Assembly: GCA_009869945.1 (NCBI GenBank)
Contig: WIXG01000292.1
Coordinates: 1 to 64,000, forward strand
Reading direction: 5' to 3'
DNA length: 64,000 bases
From: Mesaphorura yosii
Taxonomy: Eukaryota; Arthropoda; Collembola; Poduromorpha; Tullbergiidae
Part shown: positions 45,864-55,548 of the stretch, piece after piece
Position numbering within the stretch: the first letter of the stretch is position 1
How the letters are laid out: every line of letters starts with the position of its first letter
Translations under genes and position numbers: made by a program
The notes under the pieces: model-generated
Seen by the model: only the letters and a program-made list of their open reading frames with translations
Database searches by the model: none
What the model was told of the DNA's origin: nothing

Positions 45864-46140
45864 TATTTTATGTTTTATTTTCAAGGTTCGTGCTGGAAGG
45901 AACTTATTCTCTCCGGCCGCAAGTGACAATTGGCCGTGACCAGAAGTTTTATTGCGTATGGTTTTAACTTTCAAGCAACTCCACGCCCCGTATCGTATTC
46001 GTAAGGTTGCAACTAGTCTGGCCCTGAGCATGATTTTTCATCTCGTGCAAGGGAGTTCAGTTTGAGACACATTTTGGGTTTGGGGCTCTCGTCATTTTCT
46101 GAAGTATGGTCATAATTGCTGTCGTAGTCGTAGTCGGTGA

Positions 46141-46277
46141 CACGAAGACATGAAAGCCTGTGGCAGTAACAGCACGAAGACAAGAAAGCCTGTGGCAGTA
46201 ACAGCACGAAAACAAGAAAGCCTGTGGCAGTAACAGCACGAAAACAAGAAAGCCTGTGGCAGTAACAGCACGAAAAC
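46141..46277. repeat. 32-bp minisatellite, four units
   Basis: The word agcctgtggcagtaacagca repeats with starts spaced exactly 32 bp (about 46155, 46187, 46219 and 46251). Units differ by one or two bases (cgaagacatg, cgaagacaag, cgaaaacaag). It lies between genes; 32 is not a multiple of three and no coding role is seen. Confidence 0.9.
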
Positions 46278-46658
46278 ATTGTATTATTCTTGTTCAGTTA
46301 CAATCCAGAGCAGGCAGGGCAAAGACAAAGAACGATGATAAAAACAAAGGCATAATTTTATTATTTATTACCATCAGCATCTCATCCCTGATCTTCTGCG
46401 TTCTACATCTTATGTGGTGTTGTGCAGTCGTTTTGGTGACTTGGCTCCGTGAATCTTCTCCGTTGCGTTATCACATTTCTTGACTTCATAACCTTCACAG
46501 TCTTTGCCAGCACAGCACGTTCGTAACCGTATTCAACTGCAGCAGAAACTCTCTGAATCGTTTTGCTAGTTTCGTTGTGAACCCTTGCCGGCGCATTTCC
46601 ATTACTTTAATTTAAGTCGTTCCAGTGGGTACAAGTTGGAAAAGCGGTTGAGTTCAAC

Positions 46659-47687
46659 ATGCCCAGAACAAGGGAATCAAAACGAATCAGCGAGGCACGT
46701 GAGAAGAGAAAAGCAAGTAAGTCCAATGCAGGCAGTGCGTCCGCAGTGAGGAAAGGGATAAACGAAAGTGTTATCTTTTTAATGTATAGCTCTGCTGGTG
46801 TTCAATTTATGAATTTATTTTTAACCCTCACAGAAAAGGATTATGAGGACCCAAATCCTAAGTGCCCTGAAAGTAATCCTCTTTTTCAGATTTCAGGATG
46901 GCTGGTGCCAATGTTTGTGGTTGTCGACATCAGCTCAGACCGAAAAGAATAGGCAAAATGAGCAGCAGCAGCTCTCCGCCCAACTTGGTTAATGACTTGG
47001 CGGCCCCAGTTTCTTTTCCATCAGTGGCTTCAATTTCAAAAATTGAGTTTGGAGCAGTTCTGGCATCTAAATCTGATGCAGTTTCCAGTACTTCCCGTGG
47101 AGGCTCCAGCCGACGTTCTCCAAATAATTCGAGTAAGGCAGACTCACAGTTTAAAACAGTGGAGCGAGCGCAGCACCTCAAAAAAACTCATATCCCTCAT
47201 GTGCAACCTGAAATGTGAATACCCAGGATCGGACCCTGATTCCAGAGAAGACGAGAACGTTACTGTCCAACACTCCGGGGAGGTCAATATGGAACAAATC
47301 AGAGCAGCAGTTGACGGGCAAATGAAAGCAATTCGGGTAAATAAACACATACATACGAGGTACGAAATATTCAATATGTTACCTTTGAAGTACAAACAAT
47401 TCTCTTAGCGTGCCGCAGTTCTTTCCGAGCTGCCCACCGACAAGAGGGCGGTCCAGGTGCTTAGCGTGTTTCCAAAAATTGATAACGCTCCATGTATCTA
47501 TCTGGTTGAATGGGCCAACACTGACCCAAACTTGTGTGGACCAAATGACGAAGCACAGTGTGTTCAAATGATTTACCCACAAGCCTTCCTGCAGAGTATC
47601 GGGAATCAGCAAATGTTGGCTGAATTTTATATGGATCACATGACCTTTACCCAGGATGACGAGGACGAGGATGAAGATTCGGATTAA
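46659..47687 (+). CDS. unknown nuclear-looking protein with acidic tail, exon structure uncertain
   Basis: The locus starts MPRTRESKRISEAREKRKA (basic) in exon 46659-46716, spliced to 46834 (KKDYEDPNPKCPES...). A middle Ser-rich frame begins MAGANVCGC at 46898. A downstream frame holds CEYPGSDPDSREDENVTVQ and EQIRAAVDGQMKAIR. It is spliced at about 47335/47409 to RAAVLSELPTDKRAVQVLSV, then YLVEWANTDPNLCGPNDEAQ, ending in DDEDEDEDSD. The last two exons fit well. The joints around 46890-47150 need at least one small intron that I could not place with confidence. It may be one gene or two overlapping loci. No family recognised; poly(A) signal aataaa at about 47878. Confidence 0.45.
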
Positions 47688-48244
47688 ATTCTCTCCACAA
47701 CTCCACTCTTTACTACTTAATACTTAATATTTCTTAAACTATTAGGTTTAGGTCTTGGGCTGCACTAATTTGAATTTGTTGGTAATTGGTACATTGCCTT
47801 TAATTTCGTATCCAGTTCATCGTGTAATCTTGCTTTCTCATGTTCCATTTCTCTGTTATACTATGATTATTATTGTAATAAAGTGTTGTAGACAAAAGAC
47901 AAAGTTGACAAAGCTTGCAAAACCAATTTGATTATGGGCTTTCGTCGATCTCGATCTAGAATTATTCGACTCGAGATTATGCAAATATTAGGCCCACGCA
48001 AAAGAATTGAACTTGGAGTGGAATGTCGCTAGACAAGACGAACTTTGAGACGATTGCGAGCACAAAAATTACAAAAGAATCCAAGTTGTCGAATTTTGAT
48101 TGTTTAAATCAAGCAATTAGTAGATTGGTTTATCCACTGCACGCCAAACCTGTCAAATCGACGTCAGCATTCGCATGACACGATGCTAATTAGTCGACAG
48201 TTCACATTTCAATAGTCTTTGATGAAGATAGAAGCCTTCGGTCG
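47688..48244. other. intergenic region
   Basis: About 560 bp holding the 3' untranslated end of the acidic-tail gene and the promoter of the receptor. Nothing else recognised. Confidence 0.4.
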
Positions 48245-49462
48245 GTGATGGAGGTAGAATTCAGCTACCTGCAGTTTCTATTCTTCGTCGGGAAAATCCT
48301 TGGGCAATTTCCCACAGGGCCAATCAGCCTGGTGTGGTCCCTTTTCATGTCTCTCTTCCACCTGGTCTGCGCCCAGTCCATGCTCACGTCAATGGTTATT
48401 TGGAACGACCGCACGGGGCCACACTTTGCGTTCCGGCTAACAGTCGTCCTTGGAATCGCTACTCTCGTCTCAAAGTACACCGTGTACTTGAATTGGCTGG
48501 GAAGTGCGTACAAATTCCAGGAGGCGTTTGACGAACTGAAACGGCTCGAGAGATCAGATTTATTGATACCCTCCTCACGTTCAAGGCGCCGGCGCCTGGT
48601 CTTCATTTTGCGGCGAATTGTCACGTTCGTTATTATATGGGTTCCGTTCATGCTGATTAGTGCAATGGGATTGAGTTCGTCCGTAGCAGGATCGAGTGTT
48701 CGGCGGTCTGGGCATGCGACACGGTATGTCGAGTATGTGCGCGAGTTCTCGCAGGTCTCCTGGCTCCTCAAACACGGTGGCATGAGAATCGAGACGCTAT
48801 CCTTAATCATGGCTGTCCACATCATCCTATGCTCCGCGAGTGAGGTCTTCACGAACAGCTGCACGATCCACATGTCAGCCATCATACACAGACACGTTGG
48901 CGCAGTCATTCACGAGTTGGACAACGACGTAACTGGAACACGAACGCTGGCAGATGATAAATGCGTACAAAGGCGTGCATTTACGCAAACTCTCCGTCTC
49001 CGTTCCGCTTTCCTCGCTGTCCAACGGGCATCAGGCTCCGGAATTGTGGTTCTGACCGCAGGATTCATCGTCCTCACAACTGTCGTGACATTTGTCGTGG
49101 CATCGATTTTCTTCTTACCCTATGACATCGTGTACACCATCACCTTTCCCACGCTTCTGATTCTGGCATGCGCAAAGATGTGGGTGCTCGTGTCAGCCTG
49201 TGACGCGTTGCGAGTGCAGGCTCTTCGGTTCAGGTCCGTCGTGTCGGCCTTGGATGCAGGGGCAGCTGCGCTTGCAGGAGACTCAGAGCATGCTGATGTC
49301 CTTGAGCGGTTGCAACGCATCATGATGAGCAATAACGACGAGATGAAGTTGCAGCTAACGGGCTGCTCTTACTTCAAAATGAACAAGAGAATGCTCATAC
49401 GAGCTATAGCGACTGTCATCACCTACAACGTCGTCATTATTCAATTTCAGTTCGCAGTCTGA
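48245..49462 (+). CDS. intronless gustatory-type chemoreceptor
   Basis: A single uninterrupted 405-residue frame, typical of insect-type chemoreceptors in length. Hydrophobic segments include LQFLFFVGKILGQF, LVWSLFMSLFHLVCAQSMLT, IVTFVIIWVPFMLISAMGL and TLSLIMAVHIILCSASEVFT. Further ones are IVVLTAGFIVLTTVVTFVVA and ITFPTLLILACAKMWVLVSA. The C-terminus has RAIATVITYNVVIIQFQFAV, an intact TYhhhhhQF-type motif (TYNVVIIQF). Unlike the two-exon receptor at 38.4 kb it has no intron, and overall sequence similarity between the two is low, so they are not recent tandem copies. MEVEFSYL one codon later is an equally good start. An aataaa at about 49663 follows. Confidence 0.82.
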   Translation: MMEVEFSYLQFLFFVGKILGQFPTGPISLVWSLFMSLFHLVCAQSMLTSMVIWNDRTGPHFAFRLTVVLGIATLVSKYTVYLNWLGSAYKFQEAFDELKRLERSDLLIPSSRSRRRRLVFILRRIVTFVIIWVPFMLISAMGLSSSVAGSSVRRSGHATRYVEYVREFSQVSWLLKHGGMRIETLSLIMAVHIILCSASEVFTNSCTIHMSAIIHRHVGAVIHELDNDVTGTRTLADDKCVQRRAFTQTLRLRSAFLAVQRASGSGIVVLTAGFIVLTTVVTFVVASIFFLPYDIVYTITFPTLLILACAKMWVLVSACDALRVQALRFRSVVSALDAGAAALAGDSEHADVLERLQRIMMSNNDEMKLQLTGCSYFKMNKRMLIRAIATVITYNVVIIQFQFAV

Positions 49463-49840
49463 TAGTGCACTAGAATTGGAGTTGTCCATGCCCGTCCATT
49501 ATTCAAAGAGACAGGCTGTCTGCATGCAAATTTCTGGCTAGAGCGTTCTTCCTTCCTATCATCATTGTAAATACGCAGGGTCAGAGTTGAGCCTTTCATT
49601 TCTCACTGTCATCCCACATTGCTTCACTAGACGTTGAGCTGAACACTTGCACACTATCTTACGGAATAAATTCTGTTTACCTTTTTCGTAGCCCTCTTGG
49701 TAAGATATTGCATTCTCATAATTCATATTAAATTTCAAGGCTCCTTAAACTAGCTGAATTGTGGCTTGATCTTCCTTTCTGGATTCAGGCATCCCTCTAA
49801 AGTTTCATTACGCAAACCTCGTTCGTCGGTCATCAGTAAC

Positions 49841-50071
49841 ATGCCACCTGTTTCGGCGCTTCATATCTTGGTAAAGAGAGCAGACAACCTCAGACGCAGC
49901 ATTCAACTGGCAAAAGAAATGAATGCCCTGCCACATGACAAGAAGTGGAAGCGCAAGCGTGAGTATTTTCGAGAAGAGATCCGCAAGCTTAAGGAAATAG
50001 ACGCACAGCTGGAGTTGGAGCAGCTTGCGGCCGCCCGGCAGCCGATTATTCAACGAGACAGACGGGGATGA
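49841..50071 (+). CDS. 76-residue basic coiled-coil protein
   Basis: The frame starts MPPVSALHILVKRADNLRRS. It is an almost continuous charged helix (KKWKRKREYFREEIRKLKEI, then DAQLELEQLAAARQPI), ending RDRRG. A splice acceptor-like catcag lies just before the ATG, so an upstream non-coding or coding exon is possible. No family recognised. Confidence 0.45.
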   Translation: MPPVSALHILVKRADNLRRSIQLAKEMNALPHDKKWKRKREYFREEIRKLKEIDAQLELEQLAAARQPIIQRDRRG

Positions 50072-50797
50072 TAGTTGCATCATGGAAGACATTCAACTTA
50101 ATCATCATGTACGAGAAGATAATTCAAGAGACAGAACAGGGGCTGAATATTATGAAATGTTAAACGTTAAATTCAAAGATAAGTCAACAATCTCCAGGAA
50201 ATAAAATATTATCGTCAGAAGCACGCAGTCTCATATTGGTGGTTTCATTTCACTCAGCAGTCGACATTCATTCGTCGCAAAGCACAAAGAGCGTGGATCT
50301 TCCTTGCTGGACGGCTGAAAAATTGTCTTTTGAACGAATGCAAGTTCGCCGGTGTAACTCGATTCACAATCGCAATACAGTCAAGTCAGCGAGAATTATT
50401 CAGTTACAATTGCAAGTTATGTGACAATAAAATCAGTTCCAAAGTTGAACGTTCAGATTTAAACACATTAATTTCAGCCACTAAAGAGGATCGGCGCGCA
50501 GACATAACTAAGGAATTAAACGTAAGGATACTTTAGACCTTACGATCCCTCTCCCTTGAAACCTTCCTTCGGTTAAATAATTAATTATTGTGGGATACTT
50601 AATTTGTTCAACAGTTTCGCCGTTAGTAGACAGCCCACTAATTGTGATTGTCCAATCTTTCCCGCATCAATCACTACTTCACCCACCACGACGCTTTCTT
50701 GAGGTATTTAATTAATCATATTACCTTAAAGCTGCATTTTTAGCTTTAATGATTAGCAGTTCTCTTGGCATATTTACAGGTTGTCAGAACTGACAGC
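50072..50797. other. intergenic region and probable 5' leader of Nup88
   Basis: About 730 bp. The acceptor tatttacag at about 50779 sits 19 bp before the Nup88 ATG, implying an intron in the 5' untranslated region whose donor lies here or further upstream. A small frame at 50236-50424 shows no domain. Confidence 0.4.
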
Positions 50798-53044
50798 ATG
50801 GGAGATTTGAGCAACTACGGCTGGACTTTGTCCCATCCAAAACTTTTTACCCAAATTTTGTCAGCGTCTTCAGGAAAAGGAGGTAATTTCTCAACTAAGG
50901 ACCTGATCACCATCAAAAACGAAGTTTGCTACATTTGGAAATCAGAGAAGAGAACAATTATACGAGCACGATGTTCCGACATTTGGGGGAGTGGGAGTAC
51001 GCTGGAGGAATTGAACGGTAGTCACTACAAAGAGTACTCAACATCCGCTGATGTCTGTTTTGAGCCTGCCAGAATTGAGGCTCGATACTCGATAAACGAT
51101 GGAGAACTGATACTGCTTTGGTCTGCCTCAAATTTGGCTGTGGTGAAGCTCGCCAATCATCAGGGAATGGCAAGAGAAGCAGCTTCACTCGCCACATTAA
51201 AGCAGCTGAAAGGAACACAATCTGACCTCATTCCGACAACATGTGTGCTTCTCGACGAGAGAGTCTACATGGAATGCAGGGGCCTCCGGATTCTCCAAGC
51301 AAAGTGGTATCCGAGTGTTGATCATGACATCATTGCAGTACTCAACAATGATAATTATCTGCGCTTTTACTTGCTAACACGACCACAAACCTACATTTCA
51401 ATGATTCGGGTCGGTGCACAAGGCTCCACGCCTTTCCTGTACAACACCCATGCCGTTGGTTTGGTGGAAGCGCCAATCGACTTTGACTTTGGGCCCGACC
51501 TACCCTCAAGCGGCTACAAGATGATTTTCGTGCTCAAGTGTTCTGGGGACGTCTCCTACATTCTGCTCAAGTACTTGCCCGTCAACTGCCAGTTTTATTG
51601 GCAAGAGAAGAGAAAACATCTCTCGGTGGATGGCGAAGACATTGATGACTGTTTTCAAGACGCTTCGGCAATTTTGGCATCCAAAACATTTCCAGTTGTA
51701 CTCACCATTGGATGCACATCTGGAAATTTAAACCACACAGTACTGTTTCCAGTGGAAGAGGAAGTTGAGTCGGTACCAACCACAAAGCTCCGTATCAGTA
51801 TGGAAGAAAGTATTCTCAACGGAGACGTCAAGTTGTTCCTCAAAGAAGTCGTCGAGATCGAACCTGAAGACGACGAACTCGGACTCGTCTTCATGAAGCT
51901 TCTTCCCGATCCCGTGAGTAGCCACCGCTACGCTGCCGTCCATGGAGAAGGCGTGCACATACTCAGCATGAATTTCGTGCCGAAACTCGAAGAGTTCTTT
52001 AAAGGCAGCGCCAATTCCCAGACAAGTCAGACATCCGCACTCGCAGTTCTTGACGCGGTTGGAGAAGAGTCAATCAGTACAAAGTCAAGCATCCGTTACG
52101 TGCTCAAATGCAAATTGATTCCAACAGCTCCAACCAGCAGCAGCAAGCATCAGAGACAGAAAGCGAATGTGTACAAATCAAATTTTACGTTTTCGGATTT
52201 AATTCCACAAAAATTCGTGCTCCTTCTTGGGGACTATGGAACCGCAGTCTATGACATTCCTCACACTTTAGATCCCGACGCCGGCCGTTGGACTGAGGCC
52301 AAAACTTCGGTTGGCGAAGACACCGGCGATGAAGCAACGCCTGGAGTTGAGAAGCTAAGGGGATCTGGCCAGCTGAAAGTGCTCGAGACCATCACGTCGA
52401 TGCTTAAGAAGACCCTCAATCAACCTCTGCTATTGAGACGATCGCCGAAGGAACGCGGAGGAGGTGAAGGCAAGATGGACGATCGCGAGGGCGCTCAGTT
52501 GATTGAGGAATCTCTGCGTGCCCTACAGCGTGACTACGTTGGCAAGCAGGAGCAGGCTTTGAGTCTTCTCACTGAATCTCTGAAAACTATCGCACTGGAC
52601 ACGAAAGAAGTTGGTGACTACCTGACTGCATTCATGACAAAGGACTTGGCCGAAGTCAGAACAACGGCCACTCGACTGGCAGAAGAGTACGGAGATCTGG
52701 CTGCTAAGGAGGTTGAACTGCAAAGGAGACTGAACGCGGTCATCGCCAGCTACCACGACCAGGTTCCGGTCCTCACCGATGAAGAAAAGGGCTGGTTGCA
52801 GGTCCTGGATCAGATGGAGTCTGACGTGGAATCTATGCAGGAGTTGGTGGGCGGGCTCCACCTCAAAGTCACGAGCCCGTTGCTGGCAAGAGGTCGAGAC
52901 ACAGCGCCGCAGGTCGTCGGACGGACGGGAATCTCAGACCCGCAGCTCAACAGCATTCGTCTAGCAGTAGCCCGTCACCAACGAGCTTTGGTGAACTTGA
53001 GGAAGAACATGAATCGTGTCAACCGTCGACTGCCAAATACTTGA
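50798..53044 (+). CDS. Nup88: nucleoporin Nup88
   Basis: An uninterrupted 748-residue frame from MGDLSNYGW. The N-terminal two thirds form a beta-propeller-like domain, with ILQAKWYPSVDHDIIAVLNN and NYLRFYLLTRPQ matching the Nup88 pattern of a WHP/WYP strand followed by 'D..LR.Y'. The C-terminal third is a long coiled coil (from LIEESLRALQRDYVGKQEQA, through RLAEEYGDLAAKEVELQRRL, to PVLTDEEKGW), as in animal Nup88, which binds Nup214-Nup62 on the cytoplasmic face of the nuclear pore. Length is close to human Nup88 (741). The coding region has no intron, unusual among its neighbours. An aataaa is at about 53118. Confidence 0.87.
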   Translation: MGDLSNYGWTLSHPKLFTQILSASSGKGGNFSTKDLITIKNEVCYIWKSEKRTIIRARCSDIWGSGSTLEELNGSHYKEYSTSADVCFEPARIEARYSINDGELILLWSASNLAVVKLANHQGMAREAASLATLKQLKGTQSDLIPTTCVLLDERVYMECRGLRILQAKWYPSVDHDIIAVLNNDNYLRFYLLTRPQTYISMIRVGAQGSTPFLYNTHAVGLVEAPIDFDFGPDLPSSGYKMIFVLKCSGDVSYILLKYLPVNCQFYWQEKRKHLSVDGEDIDDCFQDASAILASKTFPVVLTIGCTSGNLNHTVLFPVEEEVESVPTTKLRISMEESILNGDVKLFLKEVVEIEPEDDELGLVFMKLLPDPVSSHRYAAVHGEGVHILSMNFVPKLEEFFKGSANSQTSQTSALAVLDAVGEESISTKSSIRYVLKCKLIPTAPTSSSKHQRQKANVYKSNFTFSDLIPQKFVLLLGDYGTAVYDIPHTLDPDAGRWTEAKTSVGEDTGDEATPGVEKLRGSGQLKVLETITSMLKKTLNQPLLLRRSPKERGGGEGKMDDREGAQLIEESLRALQRDYVGKQEQALSLLTESLKTIALDTKEVGDYLTAFMTKDLAEVRTTATRLAEEYGDLAAKEVELQRRLNAVIASYHDQVPVLTDEEKGWLQVLDQMESDVESMQELVGGLHLKVTSPLLARGRDTAPQVVGRTGISDPQLNSIRLAVARHQRALVNLRKNMNRVNRRLPNT

Positions 53045-53280
53045 AGTGGGACATTCAAAATTTCAAAATTCTTGTAAAATGTGAGTCAAAAGTTGTGTGA
53101 GCATTATTATTAAATTGGAATAAATTTTGTACTGGCATCTTTAATTGGGAAGTAACAGTTACTCATTTTTATTATCAACTCTCACACTTAATTGTACTCG
53201 TACTCAGTTAACTGTGAAGACTAACAGTAAATTCTTAGACACTACTCACACAAGATCGCTTTCTTGTGACTAACGTACTT

Positions 53281-55548
53281 TTAGTAGTAATGATTATTGC
53301 TCTTGTAGTTTGCTGTGTACTCATCTTCGTCCACGGACCGGCTCCACTTCTCCAGGCTCGGCGTGCTGATGCTGTTCCCCTTTGCCTTGCTCAAGTGCTG
53401 CTTCTTCGTGTCCTGCCCTGCCGTGGCCGCAGCGGATCCACGCCCCATGAACAGAGCGAGGAAGGACTTGACGCGAGTCGGCCGCTTCGTGGCGAGAGGT
53501 GCGGCGTTCTGTTCGAGCCGCTGCTTTTGCTGGAGACGCTGCTCGGTGCCAAGCTGGAGGACGATCGGCAATGAAATATTTTCCTTGCTCCCAGGCTTTA
53601 TGGATAACTTGGCAGATTTTCGTCGGAGAAGAGTCGACATGAACCCGTGACCAGAACTCCGTTCCTTCCCTGGTTTATTATTGCTCTTGTCAATGTTCTT
53701 CGTGGCCGCGGTAGAAGTTTGTTTTTCGTTAGCAAATGTTGGTCTTGGTTTGTCAGCAGCAGCATTCGTTTCAGTTGGGAGTCGGTCTCCGTAGAAGAAG
53801 GGCTTATGCGCAGGCTTCTGAGCGGGCGTGGGAGGCTGGTGTGTGTCCAGTGCGGACGTCGCCCTCAGAATGAGTGGATACTTCTGCGTATCCTCCTCTT
53901 CGTCGTCATCCGCATCCTCGCCAGCAAGACTCACTCCGCATTCACTCGAGCTCGAGCTGCTGCTGTTGCTGTTCACTACAACTGTCGTGACATTGCTTGC
54001 CTTCTTTGCCGCCGTCACGATGGGCCCTCCTTTTGGAGGCAGAGGCGGTGGCGGTGGGGGGTCGGGCACTCCAGCCTCCTTCTTTGTGGTATTGACGCTG
54101 GTCTGTTCCTTCCTTTCAAGAGTCCCCAGCACTGTCAGACTCGTCACAGCAGCAGCAGCGGGCGCCACCGCTGCCTTCTTCGGTGTTGATATTCCGATCC
54201 AATTTCTTCTGTTTGCGCTGCTTGCGAGTTCGTCTTCTGACATGAAGCCTGTGGGCTTGGTCGTCGGAGTTCCGATTCCGAGCCCGCGATTGTGGTGGTT
54301 CTGGAATATCTTCAGCGACTGTGGCTGTCTGAAGATTACGTTCTCGTTGAGGTCCGAATGCAAGGCGGGATCCTGGCCGAACAAGTACTGCTTTGTGACG
54401 GAGCCAGCAGACGAGGCCGAAGATAGCGAGGATATCGGCGATGGAGTCGACGTAGAATGACCGGACGCAGATGTATACGAGAACGAGTCAGTCCAGAGCG
54501 AAGGCGCCAGAATTCCGGAGGCAGAGCGTAGTTTAGTCATCGTTGGACCTGACGCTTCGCCAGAGCTGCCACTTCCACTGCTTTCGCCCAGGCTGTTGTT
54601 GGATTTCTGAGAGAACAATGGCGTCCGAACACTCGGACTACGCTTTTTGACGACGCGAGGCGCCGTCGGCTGATGCGAGTTTAGATTCAGATTCGAGTTT
54701 GAGTTCGAGACGGCACGATTCAGGATGCGGACCGGACTCTTCTGGTCTCGGACGAAGGACGCCTCGTTTCGTTTGCCGGAGTAAAATATGCCTGCTAGGC
54801 TCTCACTCCGCTTCAGAGGCCGCGAAACTGGCGGAGGATGAACCGCACGGCGTCTGGGAACCAGGACAGGGCTGAGAGGAGGGCTTGGGCTCGAGCTGTA
54901 TCGCCAGTGTTGCGGTGGTGGCTGCGAGTCGCGCGAAACCTGGCAGCTGATGGACTCCATCTGCTCCAACACGTTCCTGGCCTCTCGAAGAAGCATCTGT
55001 TGCTGGTCCGGGGCCAACGAAGCTAGATTGGCTGCACGACGACCACCCTCTCCGTTTATCTGACTCACCGTCCTGCATAGAAGAGAAATCAAAACAAAAT
55101 ATTGCAGGTACAACGATGGCGAGTATGCGAGGCTGATCAGTGCTTAGCTTCTGCCTTACGCGCTGTTATTTGAAGGAAATACAACGACCACTGCGGCTGG
55201 TGTCGTGGAAGCTGAGTTCGCCAAGCTCGGGCGGTTGTGGTGGAGAATGGAAGGAATGCGTTTTACTGCCACATCTCGGTTAAAGGACACACGTTTATTA
55301 GTACCACCGCCATTCGTATTTGGACGGCCATTCGCCTGTGCTGAGTTGCCGCCGTGGCGTACGAGTCCATCCTCAGACATGTAGTCCACTTGGTCCATGC
55401 CCGGAGCAGCAGAGCCGTGATGCAGCCGTCCTCGCTGAAGCGGCTGGAATTGCTGGTGATGAGGGTAGGGCTCTCTCTCGCCATAGTACGAGACTGGGGC
55501 GAGGACGGACTCGGAGCGCCCCAGAATCGAGCTCTTTTTCTTCATCAT
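53281..55548 (-). CDS. large Ser/Pro-rich low-complexity protein, unknown
   Basis: Exon 1 is 55548-55160 and exon 2 is 55072-53281 (phase 2); 726 residues. It begins MMKKKSSILGRSESVLAPVS. There is a compact basic motif (TNKRVSFNRDVAVKRIPSIL), a possible short helix (QQQMLLREARNVLEQMESIS), then long Ser/Pro/Gly tracts with polyproline (PPPPPPLPPKGG). A basic block (FMSTLLRRKSAKLSIKPGSK) follows, and a C-terminus with TRVKSFLALFMGRG and ...NHYY. Composition suggests a cytoskeletal or synaptic adaptor with SH3/WW-type ligands, but no family can be named. A splice acceptor (tttgcag) lies about 75 bp upstream of the ATG, so the promoter is probably far upstream in the gene-poor region. The stop is 236 bp from the convergent Nup88 stop. 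Confidence 0.68.

Noticed and set aside
46013-46279. Repetitive minus-strand frame rich in Cys, Ala, Thr and Phe
   Set aside because: It is the 32-bp minisatellite read through; the unit is not a multiple of three, so the repeat changes frame at each copy and is unlikely to be selected as protein.
53266-54460. Long plus-strand frames of up to 210 codons opposite the Ser/Pro-rich gene
   Set aside because: They are antisense shadows of low-complexity GC-rich coding sequence, with no start context, splice sites or domain.
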